This document shows, piece after piece, positions 27,001 through 37,616 of a stretch of 64,000 nt of DNA. How positions within the stretch are numbered: the first letter of the stretch is position 1; every line of letters begins with the position of its first letter. The translations under genes and the position numbers were made by a program. The stretch lies in contig VZRS01015169.1 of assembly GCA_013398055.1 (NCBI GenBank), positions 1-64,000 of the forward strand. Reading direction: 5' to 3'. Origin of the DNA: Ifrita kowaldi. Taxonomy: Eukaryota; Chordata; Aves; Passeriformes; Cinclosomatidae. The notes under the pieces are model-generated. The model was given only the letters and a program-made list of their open reading frames with translations, did no database searches and was not told the DNA's origin.

Positions 27001-30000
27001 CCTAAAGAGAGGCACACCTGTAGGATTTGTGTCCATCTAAGGAATTGAAATTTGTCCTACCCATGCTCTGCCAACCAAGCATTACTCAGCTCCCAACTAC
27101 AAACAAGATTAGCTTGAGCTAATAACCTTTAGATCTGTCTGCAGGGTACTAGTTCAGGTGCTTTACACATGTGATTCTGTGCCTTTGAAGTCAAAACGTT
27201 TGCAGCTAATATTGAAAAGCACAGATCCAATCTTAAGTGTCCGAAAATCAGCTGAACAGGGATATCTGATTGTCTGAAATTCAGTGGTATGTCCCAGACT
27301 AAAAGTAAACCTATTTAAGTCTTGTCAGCTGAAGCATTTGGGGATTCTCTTCTGTAATGTGAAAATGCTCTTCTTTAGTGCAGAGGACTAGGAACTTCTT
27401 AAAAAAAGCTTTTTATTTTAAACCTCATTCTGCCTGAATCTTTATCAAGTAAGAGGTCGATGAGGCCATTCACAGCAAACATTAAGAAATACTTAGTTGA
27501 TCTAAACAGGTTCATGAACTCAGGGTTTCTGATGAGCTTACTTTTGAAATAAAACACACATTAGAAATGGAAAAGGTCTTAAAGGAATTGCCTACTATAG
27601 CTGCTAAACTGATCTGTCGGGGTATTGGGGCATTTTACTTCAAGACAGGTGAGGGTAACTCAGACTGTGTTCCCCAGGCTTAGGAAAACGTGGGAATCAC
27701 TGTGCTGCCCAAGGTGGTAAGAATCGGTGACAACAGACTCATACATGATAATGCCCTACCCAAGGATTGTGTTTGAGATAACACGAGCTGCTTTTGGGGA
27801 AAGGAAAAAGGAGTACTCTGAGCACAGTGATTATTCTGAGGTATGGGATAATTTCCTCAAAAGCTGCATTGGGAGCTGCTGTCACTGAGGATGTATCAGT
27901 TCACAGCGCTAGAAAGCTGACTGTTAGTTTGTAAGATTGATTCTGTTTTTTGAGTTCCCACGAGGCCCAAATAGCAGACTTGCAACTGCATTCAGGAGTC
28001 CTGCACCAGCTGCAGATCCTCCACCTGGCTGCAGTGGGGTTTGGAGGTAATCACACTCTGGCCACCACGGGCAGGTGCCAACACACAGCTGGAACTGTGA
28101 CAGCTTGGCTTTGACCATCTCAGCACCTGAGGTGATCGGCAGTGACTCATAGGAAGGCTCCCATGGGGAATTCTCCCATCGCTACAATGAGCCAGTGCTT
28201 ATGCACTTTCCTGGATCGGGGCCAGAGAGAAACTCGTACTCTCACAGGCTATAAATCTGATGGTGGCAGTAGACAGGACAGGTGTGGGAAAGCTGCAGTC
28301 TTCGTTCCAAGCATGTAACCCTTTAGAATTAAATTATTTCTTCAAAAACAAAGGAGTTCAAGAGTTCAGCCTTCACACAACATATGCTGCCATGCACAAC
28401 ATATAATCTTTAAATCTCAGCAGCAAGACAATCACAACTGCAAAGCTTCTCTGTTTCAAAGAGTAGCCACTTCTGCTTTAAACAGTATTTCAACATCAAC
28501 TAACTTCAGAAACTGAAGCTAATTTTATCCCTAAGAGAAGTCAGAACATTTGCCTTCATCTGCAGTTCCTCTGGCTGGCCCAAGGCTTGATTTGCCTGAC
28601 AGATTTCACACGGCTGATATGATAACCACAAATCTCAGAAGGCAAAAATCTTGACCACAACAACCTCATGTTGACTTCAGTAGCACCTGGATCTCACCCA
28701 GCACATAAACCTGTGTCAGTGCACATTAGATTGGAGCTTCTGGACAGACATCCCTGCAGATGCCAAGTCTTCTAGACAATAGAGGATCAGGGTGGCTTTC
28801 TTCTACCTTCCTCCAAGAACAGGCTTCAAACTCCCCTAGTATGGCAGCTTGCTGTGTCACTGAAGACCATTTATAGATTAAGATCCCTGGCAGTACCCTT
28901 AAGTTGTTATTACGATACCCCTTCTCTGCCTGACTTGGATGTAAGGAATCCCCCTTCCACTTCAAACCACTGTGATTCACTGGTGAAAGAACTCAGAGCT
29001 GTTTTAATGGGCCTGGTGATGACAGCCACGCTGACATGGTGGGAGCAGTTAACGCCATGGCTTGAGGTATCTTCTGTGCCCTCAGAGAAGATTACTCATT
29101 TCTCTGTGGCCTAGAGAAACTCGCTGTGATAAACTCAACCATCTCTTTTACAAGGGACATCACACAACTTTTAGCAGGTGGATGCTTTCCACCAGTTGTT
29201 TCCATTTCTGGTCTGGAAATGGATACTCAAAGATAAAAGGCTTTCAGTCCTATTACTCTGAGCTATCTGATTCCTTTCTGTTCTATGTTTCACAGTCTGA
29301 ATGTACACTTTCTGAGTGTCTTTTCATTATATCCAAGACATTCTGGGACACAAATACTGCTCTTCTTAGCAAAACCACTGGTTTATCACAGGTTGGAATG
29401 GCAAAACTTCGCTTGGCACAACTCTTCTGGACTGAGCACTTGGCAGTGCATTGAAAACCAGACTGAAAAGTCAGACCCACATGCACTCCAGTACCCCCTA
29501 AATAAACAGTGCTGATAGCCGAGTTATTCCAAATCAGACAGAACTGAAAAATGAAGCAAGACTGGGTTTGTTTCTGTGGTCAGATGCATGTCAGGATTCT
29601 GCAAGTTTATTAAGGTTTTGAGAAATGACACCGCAGACCTTAAACTTCCTTTTAGCAAGGGCTACCTTATGTCATCTCAGATTCCACGACGGGCAGGATA
29701 TATCTACAATGCAGTTCCTTTTCACTGATTTGTTTCAATTTTAGCTGGCTAGAAGTTCCAGTCCACCAGAAAGTGGAACCTGCCTGTTCTTCACAGCCTC
29801 CTATCATTACAGTCATCTCTCAGCGTATTCCAATGCTGACAAAATTAAGACAACTCTTTAGGCTCACCTGACAATTCAATCACACTGCCCACTTCTTTTC
29901 TTCTCGGAAACTAACTTTAATGGATATTGTGGTCCTCCAGCTGAACTCACATTCAGGTCAGCAAAAGTAATATATGGAGTATATGAAATTTTTAGCATAG

Positions 30001-30656
30001 TCAGTTCTCCTGAGCTTTACATTAAGAACTTTCATGTTGCTCACACGAGACATCAAACAACATCCGACCTTTGGTTACTACTAATGTGTAAATCACAGAC
30101 GCTGTTGACTTAAAGAAAATTTTTCGGCATTTCATTAACAGTCTTCTGAAACACCAAGTACAGTCACCTCTTTGAATTTCTTACAGTAAGTCTGAAGATT
30201 TGGCTCAAGGGATAGCGGAAGTTCAACAAAACCAATTATTGAATTAGATTTTGAGAACTGTCCAAATTCAAACTGAAATATCAATTAGCAATGGAATTTT
30301 AATGTTGCTTCTGGCAGGATCTGTGATATAACAGTGATTTCAGAGTCATTTCCTTAGCAATTTCCTTCCGAAGACTAGTCTATTTCCTGAACTTCATGAC
30401 CACATAATGAGATTTGTCAACAACAAAATCACAAACTATGTTGTTTGCAAGGCGTGCTCTGGTAAAAGGTTGTGTTTGGTGAAGAAATGATGTCAGGAAA
30501 CACGATGTCTGTGTTGGCCACGCACACACAGTTGCATTGCTAACACAGGCAATCCTGTTACTACACAGCTACAACTGAGTTGCATGTCTCACACGGGAAT
30601 TTTACCAGATTTATTCTCACAGCACACAATGGCAAAAACTTTTTAAGTTCACCTAC

Positions 30657-30679
30657 CTTGAAAAATCTCCCTTTGCCTC
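30657..30679 (-). CDS. FRMD4A: FRMD4A exon e: 23-nt microexon in FERM F2 lobe
   Basis: This exon has only 23 bases: seven codons, EAKGDFS, plus AG that begins the next Ser. It sits between a pyrimidine-rich tract ending TTGTTTTACAG and a GTAGGT donor. The Q-E-A-K-G-D-F motif (Gln from the previous exon) is the well-known FERM F2 element that reads Q-A-E-x-G-D-Y/F in other family members, so the exon is required for a complete fold. Its length is not a multiple of three, so omission would shift the frame. It is too short to stand out as an ORF and was found by matching the expected peptide and phases between exons d and f. Confidence 0.9.
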
Positions 30680-33127
30680 CTGTAAAACAAGGAAGAAAAA
30701 TTAAAAATAGAAAAAAAAAGAGAAGAAAAGGCTGTTCAAGATTTTCCATTTGCAAAATTCATTTAGCAGCAATTTCCTGTTGTAATTGATTCCTCATGTT
30801 TTTTTTGGAACTGGTATCTAATGTCAAATGCCATGATACAGTGAGTTGGGCAGATTAACAAACAAAAGATCTAATATAGGGCTAGATGATTCCTCATTCT
30901 GCTGTGGATACCTAAGATGCTACAGGAAATACTACCAGTAAATAAGAAATTTTGGGTCAATGTGGATGCTACATTACTAGAAGATCTCTGAAGTCTCAGT
31001 GGCTTTGCAGACTCTGAGACTGCAACTCGCCTAACTTTTTTACAAGTATTCTGGCCATTTTCTAGTACCTAGGCTTTCAAAAAAAGCTTGCTCACTGTCA
31101 GCTTTCAAGGGGATGCAAGACACAGGTTTCTCTGACTCCTTGCTGGATGTCTGGGGTTGTCCTTACTCGTACACCTAGATACTTCTATTTATTACCATCA
31201 CAGCCCGATGTTAAAGGGTTGGATAATGTTCCACTACAGTAGTTAGATCAGTCTTACCGCATAGCTGGAGAACCCTCAAAATCTGGTGAGTGCCCTCCAC
31301 AACAGATTTAGCACATATTTTGCATTTTCCATTTTCCATAGACAATATGCCTTTCATATGATTCATGCTAAAGCACCTCATTTGCCACCAGCTACACAGA
31401 AAGCACAGTGCAAGAATGTAATTTGTGCAATGAGGGAGTTTCCACTGCCAAAAGGACTGGGCTTTGTATTCAGGTCTTTTGTCTGTACATCCATTAATCT
31501 ACCCGCAAAACCTGCCAGCCCACGTCCAGCGGTGTTTCAGTCCTGAGGCTGGGGTAAAGTTCAGAGCTCTGGTGGTACTTTAATTTGTTCTGGTAATAAA
31601 ACAATTTGAAATAGGGCTGCAGACTAAATCACTTGAGTTCTGACAGACCTTTACTATCTTTCCATTTCCCTCTGAGTGAACTGAAGGGCAGACAAGCACT
31701 TCTCTGGTTCATAGGAAGGAGTCCTTGAGCATGTCATGATTATGGTTCAACACAGAGCAAAACCCGAAGGATATGCCCTGGCCTGCATGGGTGTGAGCAT
31801 ACTGAATTTACAAAACAATTTTGTAGGGTATATTCTTCATAATTCAGTGCTTTGACCTAAATGCTGCAGTGAGAAGTAGAACAAAATGCAGTATTATCTC
31901 TTTTGTTTTGCTTGGATCCTGTCACAAACACAGGTTGTAGTAGTCTCTGGTTACAGACAGCAAAGGTGTGGCTTGTTTTGACTTAAGTTACACATCAAAC
32001 TACTACAGGAATAAGCGAAACATCCTGTGTTTGTGGCAAGAAACAGTCCCAGCAACAAGAGTTACAGTGGCAGCTCTGGATCTGGCTGTACAATTACTAA
32101 GCACTAAGTTATTCACTAGGATGAGCAGACAATAGATTCATAACCTCACTGCTGCTCCTCACAATGAGCCCGTTGTTTGATGTGTATTCCCCCAACAGCC
32201 AATATGTGATTTCTATAATGTGCTGCTAATTGAGTCCTCCATCCTGACTCTCTCGCTCCATTTTTGTTACATAAAATGATCTTAATGAAGGTTCAAATCC
32301 CTACACATTAATTGCTTCTTTAACATGGCAAGTGCTCTAGAAGTGTAGTGCATTGTTATTTATTAGTGCAGTCTGATGAGCCGGTTTGCCTGCTCACACG
32401 GCTCCTCATTGCTTCATGGCTGATGGGAAAAAAATTAAAACTAGACAGTAAGAGAGGGGAACAAGGATCATCTGACAACTATGTCTGATCTGCTCCCACA
32501 GTCATGCTTCCAAAAAGAGAACTTTCACAAAATCCACCTCCGCTACCCTGAAAGGGTTCATTTCTGAGAATCTGACATTTCCCAAACGCTGCTTGGTCAT
32601 TTGCCCTCTGACCCTTTTCCCTCTTCTTGAAGAGAGGAACTTTGAAAGACACCGTTTCGGGAAGTCTTTAAACCATTCTGCCCATCCTGAAGAATACAGA
32701 CAGTTGCATATGTAGAAGCCTATGAAGCTCATCAGAGGACCAAGCCCCATTGGGAAAACAAATGCAAGTAAAGTCACTGGTGGAAAAACCCATTGCATTG
32801 GATTTCACCTAGGAATTTGCATTCATTACTTAGATTTTCTCTGGCTATACATCATACCCCAGAGTCTTGGATATCTGTGCTGGTGCAAACATAATGCTTT
32901 TCTGCATGCAAAATGTTGAACAGTAGTATCTGCTCCCTGAGTGAGGAGGTCTAGTTTGAGAGCCTTCTGTACCCATTATGGCAGAAACAATGAAAATTGT
33001 GCAAAGACATATTTTTCCTGCAACTGGGGGGAGCCCCTACACTTCCATAGAGCCATTGTGGATTTGGAAAATCAAAAGATTTAATGCAGCATGAGGAAGC
33101 ACCAAGTGAGAGAAGGTGGGCGCTTAC
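30680..33127 (-). other. FRMD4A: FRMD4A intron between exons d and e
   Basis: The 2.4-kb intron has no further exon. A stretch at about 32160-32430 looks like a possible conserved regulatory element and is listed separately. Confidence 0.9.
32160..32430. promoter_or_regulatory. Candidate intronic regulatory element (motif-based)
   Basis: The stretch is repeat-free and has TAATTG at 32227-32232, ATTAATTG at 32307-32314 and a CCAAT-type motif near 32198, which are homeodomain-like and NF-Y-like sites. It lies about 700-970 bases from exon d. The call rests on appearance only, since conservation cannot be tested here; chance AT-rich motifs are a real alternative. Confidence 0.22.
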
Positions 33128-33184
33128 CTGCAAGATGTACGCAGCCAATTCAAACACCACTTCACTGTCAACCTCAATGAGTTC
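33128..33184 (-). CDS. FRMD4A: FRMD4A exon d: FERM F2 lobe, AAG acceptor
   Basis: The 57-nt exon is exactly 19 codons, ELIEVDSEVVFELAAYILQ, in phase 0 at both ends. The donor is GTAAGC. The acceptor follows a long pyrimidine tract (33185 onward) but reads TTTCAAG, so the base at -3 is A rather than C or T; this is a less common but functional acceptor class. The V-D-S-E-x-x-F-E-L-A-A-x-x-L-Q pattern is the F2 helix of FERM proteins. From memory the mammalian protein has Asp and Ser where this has Glu (ELIEV) and the first Ala of AAYILQ; both are conservative. Because the exon is a multiple of three and phase 0 at both ends, skipping it would keep the frame but remove most of a helix. Confidence 0.94.
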
Positions 33185-36100
33185 CTTGAAAGGTGAAGAA
33201 AGCAAGAAAGAAAAAGAGAGTTGAGCTACTGTAAGAAGGACATACATCTCCTCCTGACTACTGCATGGTGAAGCATGCAGTGCCAGTTTTCTCCCTTGGC
33301 TAGGCTTTAAAGTATTCCCTGTGCTCCTGAAGACAAAAGGAGGGGAGAACCTGCCCACTCAGATATGGAAAAAGCCAAATATTTGGTGTAATGCGTTGGT
33401 TAATGACGCATAACTGGATGTGACATGAAGGGATTCCCGGGGCAGGAGGGAGGAGAAGGCAGGTGGAAGGGGAGGGATCAGGGTAAGTTTTATTTTCATG
33501 TGTGATTTAGTGAAAGGCAGTCTAGGATATAGATATTTTTTGCCCTGAGATGTGACCATGCTTCAAGGGAACACAGCCTTGTCTTTGGCTCACAGAAGCA
33601 AGGAATGAGAATTTGTCTTTGACACATTGAGGTGGTGTCAAAGCTCCCACTGGACTTCTCTGGCCCTTGCAAAAGGTAAACTCACAGGAAAATGAACCAC
33701 ATTTGCTCTTGCAGATTTGAGTTCTGGTTTTGGCCTTTTCCTCCCCAAGAGCACTGGGGCTGTGGGTGGTTTGAGAATGAACTGTGACAGCAAGTCTTTT
33801 GGTAGATCTTTCCTGCTACATTTTATAGGATCCTGCCATTGATGAAAGCAATCTTGGAGGGTTCTACTTGGACACCATGGTCACATGAAAAACACAGATG
33901 GTCCCAAAAGATCGTCTCAGGATTCTTCTGCTGTGCCTGAGACAGCAGTTACAGACCGAAGGGGTCCAGGCACTGCTCTGTCTGAATGTATGCAGTCCAA
34001 GCATAAAATGAGATGTCCATGCATGAGATGAGAAGCGTGAGCATTACTCTGGAGGCCAAGTGTGCTATTCTTGACTCTCTGGTCCCTGCTTTTGGGAAGC
34101 TAGTGGGCTTTTACTGAGATACTGCTTAGTTCTCTATTCTGCAACTAGAACTCCTATATTGTCTCCTATGGACATGGCCCAGTAAACTGGGTCATTGTTC
34201 AGCTCATTCCCGTGGTGGTTTTTCTGTTGTATTTATTTAAGCTGCTGTTTTTAATATTTTACTTCATCTGGCAAGAAATGAGTGATCTAAATATAGAACA
34301 CTGCTGTGATCCATGCTCCAGCCAAGTCATGGCCACACCTCATTTACAAGCCACAATTGCTGCATTGGCTTGTCTCTGGCAAAATCAAAAACAAAGGGAA
34401 CAAAACACAGGATAGGATAAGATCCAGGTGTCCTTGGCTTTCACTAGTGCCAGCTTTTTAAAGTAAGTTCACCTCTTTCATAACAACTCCTTGGGGAGTG
34501 AAGAGCAGCTCAGCTACAGGCGATAAACACTCCTTTTTCCTTTCAGCTGAACTGCCTGAGTCACGCAGGCACCTGCACCGACGACGAGGCTGTGCCAAGG
34601 GAAGCGGCTGGTGCAAGAGGCTGATTCAGCTGCAGGCAGAGCTGGGCTGGGGTTGTCAGGCACATCCCATAGCAAGGGGCAATGCAGAGTAGAACCAGAG
34701 CACCTGGTCTTCCTCCTGTCTGGAAGCACCAGGCATGGCACGGACAAACCAGCCCATGCAACCACGTGTTGATGCTATGGCAAGTCTATACTGGCAGGTG
34801 AAGCGGGCCAGAGCCTGTTCTCTGGCCCCAAGGGTACATGGGGTGCAGTACAGCTCATAACTAAACACTCACCACCCCTCCCCCAGTCCCAGATGGGGTT
34901 TCCACCACTGTGTTGCCTACTGGGAACAGGTGCGAATCCTTGATCAGTGCCGAAGCAACGCCTGGGACAGAGCTAGTTGGCACAGGCCAAAACCCAGGCC
35001 AGAACGTGCAGGTAATTAAACAGCCTGTCTGATCAAGGGACAGTGTCTGATGCCAAGCCCTGTCTGCTTTGGTAGTACAAATGTGGCTTGGCCTTTCTGT
35101 GCAACAGCATCTTCTTGTGGTTCTGTGCAAGGCTTTGGGTGTGTGGGTTCATGAATGTCTCACTACTCAATAGGGTTGGTAAGTGGGGGTGGTGGGCACA
35201 GCCAGAGGAGCACAGCACCCAACACAGGGCCAGCTGGCAACCCAGTGACCAGCTGCCTCAAACTAGACCTCAGTTTTATTCTTTCCTACCTTGAGCAGCC
35301 CTGTGCAAGGGGATGCTTGAGGGTGTGTGTCTGGACAATCAACAGGAGAAGGTCTGAGGTGCTAGCACAGTGTTAGGAACTACACTTATTTCATACACAT
35401 ATGGTCTTTCTGGGCTGCAGAGGAGTCAAGGCTGGAGGTATCCATGGGAAGTCCAACAAGGAAACTTTTGCTGCAACAAGGACGCTCTCAAGGTTTGGCA
35501 GCATGCGACATCACGTGCTGGCTGCAGGAATGACAAGCACTGGCTGTGCTTAGACACCAAGTTCCCCACAACACTACATTGACAGGAATCTGCCAGGCTG
35601 AGTGCTTGCCCTGAGTCTTAGCAGACACTTTGCACCTGACTTTCAAATTCAGCACCTTTTTTAAATGCTCAGCATGGCTTACTGTGGCTGGAAGTCAAAT
35701 GGGGAAGGATCTGCATGGGAGATTGGGACTTCAGCAGGGCTATTTTTGGATAGAGACACAGCTTGAATCTGCAAAGTAATGGTTTCAGGAGAGGTCAGAC
35801 TAAAATAGACCAACCTAGGCACTTTGTTTTCTTTCGTTCCCCTCTTCTTATTATTAAGCTTTCTCCAGAAAGAGAACAACAGTGTAAGCTTTTCCTGGCA
35901 GTACTTCAAAAAGGAACTTTCCCCAGGAACCAAAACGTGATGCTCACTAAGTTTGTTGCTGGAGAGGGCTGACTAAGCACATCTAATTGCAGCCTTGACG
36001 GAGAGCAAAGCACTGCACAGCTCAGCTCAGCAGCCCTGCCTCGTTCCCCGGCACTGGAAAAAAAAGGAATTTTCTGGCTTCTGCCCTGCATTTTAGAAGA

Positions 36101-36754
36101 TACAAAGCTAGTCCCTGCATTTTAGGACATACAGATGTCAAGTGAGGCTCCAGACTTGGTTTAGCAGGTCACAAACGTGCTGAGGGTTGTGGGATGGCGG
36201 AACAATCGCTCCCTGACTACATCTGTCTTTTCCTACCACTTCCTCTCTGGCAGATGGAGGTGAGTCACAGGAATGGCCTCTGCCAGCACAGAGGGAGGTA
36301 GGAGGGATCCTCCCAGGGAATCCCAGCTGCTGACAAACCTCTCCCAGTCCCAGACGTCCAGCCCACCTGGCCGAGTCTGCACATTGCCAATCTCCACCTC
36401 AGCGTGGTCTGGGGCTGGTTGATTTTCTGGAGCTTGCCATGAACAGCTGGCTTGTGGCATGAGAGGGATCAGCTTCATGGCTCTGCTGTGGGCACTCCTC
36501 CAAGCTGAGGCTGTGCCAGGACGCCCTTATCTCTGGCACAGAGAGTACCTTGCAAGGGGCTGCTCTGAGCTGTAGTGCCAGGGACAGCAGCCTGGCCTTT
36601 TGGGAGTGTACCAGGGAGGGCAATTTCTCATATAGAAACATTTCTCAGTGCATGGCTTGTTCCTGTACAAGGTGATCTTCGGTGCATATCTGAAGACACC
36701 TTTAGCCCACTCACACATAAACCCATAGACTCCTCCTGTCCCACAAACCTGAGG

Positions 36755-37120
36755 TCACTTGGCTTGTTCAGCCTGGAGAAGAGGCTGAGGGGAGACCTCA
36801 TGGTGATCTGCAACATCCTCAAGAGGGGAAATGGAGGGGCAGGCACTGAACTGTTCTCTGGCGAACAGTGACATGCCGAGGGAATGACATGAAACTGACA
36901 CAGGCGTGGTTTAGGTAGGATATCAGGAAAAGGTTCTTCACCCACAGGGTGGTTGGACACTGGAACAGGCTCCCCAGGGAAGCGCTCACAGCACTGAGCC
37001 CGACAGAGTTCAAGATGCGTTTGGACAACACTCTCAGGCACGTGGTGGGATTCTCGGGGTTTATGTGTGCAGAGCCAAGAGCGGGACTCGGCGATCCTTG
37101 CGGGTCCCTTCCAACTGAGG
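36755..37120 (+). mobile_element. CR1-type LINE, end of ORF2 and 3' UTR
   Basis: The plus strand encodes GLFSLEKRLRGDLMVICNIL around 36758-36820, the familiar C-terminal end of CR1 ORF2 (G-L-F-S-L-E-K-R-R-L-R-G-D-L). It is followed by the typical CR1 3' UTR order: AGGTTCTTCACCCACAGGGT, then GGACACTGGAACAGGCTCCC CAGGG, GTTCAAGATGCGTTTGGACA and a CTTCCAACTGAGGA end. The terminal ATTCTATG repeats are missing. The protein part is short and broken. The copy is 5' truncated, as most CR1 copies are, and lies opposite in direction to FRMD4A. Confidence 0.88.
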
Positions 37121-37144
37121 ACATGCCGTCTTTCCCACTCTCCC

Positions 37145-37260
37145 CCCTCACACACACCGCTCCCCCGTCCCCGAAGATGGCGCCCGCGCCGCACTGCCGC
37201 CCTCTGCGGGCGGGAAACCCTCACGACAGCCACTCGGCCCAGAGCGAGTTTTTAACACAA
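37145..37260. promoter_or_regulatory. CpG-rich spot with YY1-like and CTCF-like motifs
   Basis: About 115 bases between the CR1 end and exon c are dense in CpG. GAAGATGGCGCC at 37173-37184 matches the YY1 core AAGATGGCG on the plus strand. The minus strand at 37197-37210 reads CCCGCAGAGGGCGG, which matches the 14-base CTCF core CCASYAGRKGGCRS at all but the third position. Known roles of these proteins in looping and promoter activity make a boundary or minor promoter plausible. Binding has not been shown and the motif search was by eye. Confidence 0.4.
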
Positions 37261-37400
37261 AACCAGACACTTCCTTCTAAATACAAGCCAGTTTATAATT
37301 TTAGCAGTGCAGATTCCCTCCTGCCAGCCACAAGAGTTACTTCCAGGGCTGTTCTACCTCAGAACCACTCTCTGACAGGAAAGCTGCTGCTGCCAAGTGT

Positions 37401-37422
37401 GAGAGGAGGAGGAGGAGGAGGT
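37401..37422. repeat. GGA-type simple repeat
   Basis: GAGA followed by about six GGA units, located about 110 bases from exon c. Confidence 0.85.
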
Positions 37423-37531
37423 GGTTGTATCTGGAAGTCCAGGTGTGACCAGTGTAAATTTTGGGCCAGCGAATGCAGATCCAGGTGTCTCAGCCCACTC
37501 CAGTGCCACCCAGACCTCCCTAAGTCCTCAC

Positions 37532-37616
37532 CTTGTAGATGCAGGACTTGGCGTTCAAGAAAAACAGCTCGATGGTGGCATTGTCCTTCAGATAGGAGAT
37601 GCTTTCAATGTAGAAC
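37532..37616 (-). CDS. FRMD4A: FRMD4A exon c: start of FERM F2 lobe
   Basis: The 85-nt exon completes the split Arg codon and then encodes FYIESISYLKDNATIELFFL followed by NAKSCIYK, ending between codons. A strong pyrimidine tract (CTTTCTTTCCCTTTCAG) precedes it and the donor is GTGAGG. The pattern of aromatic residue, about ten residues, then ELFFLNAK is the standard opening of the helical F2 lobe in FERM proteins, where the equivalent Tyr/Leu-Phe-Phe-Leu segment packs against F1. About 320 bases upstream of the exon, in genomic plus-strand numbering from 37145 to 37260, lies a CpG-rich spot described separately. The exon itself shows no frameshift or stop. Confidence 0.95.

Larger units (their letters stand above)
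23059..30656 (-). other. FRMD4A: FRMD4A intron between exons e and f
   Basis: The 7.6-kb intron contains no additional exon I can support. It carries an A14 run (23795-23808), a short hairpin at 24042-24071 and a small duplicated ACAAGTTGTTGC motif at about 24849-24876. The rest looks like ordinary intron. Confidence 0.85.
33185..37531 (-). other. FRMD4A: FRMD4A intron between exons c and d
   Basis: The 4.3-kb intron has a higher GC content than the others, especially from 34500 to 37260. It contains the CR1 fragment at 36755-37120, the CpG-rich spot at 37145-37260 and a GGA-repeat at about 37401-37422. Its largest open frames (201 codons minus, 223 codons plus, around 36628-37620) run through the CR1 and GC-rich DNA and are not genes. 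Confidence 0.85.

Noticed and set aside
34498..34692. Plus-strand stretch after a TTTCCTTTCAG acceptor-like site, with a short Arg/Cys-rich reading frame
   Set aside because: A good-looking acceptor and some CpG, but no matching donor, partner exon or known protein; left as a possible noncoding exon only.
36628..37233. 201-codon minus-strand open frame
   Set aside because: It is antisense to the CR1 fragment and GC-rich DNA, with no domain resemblance.
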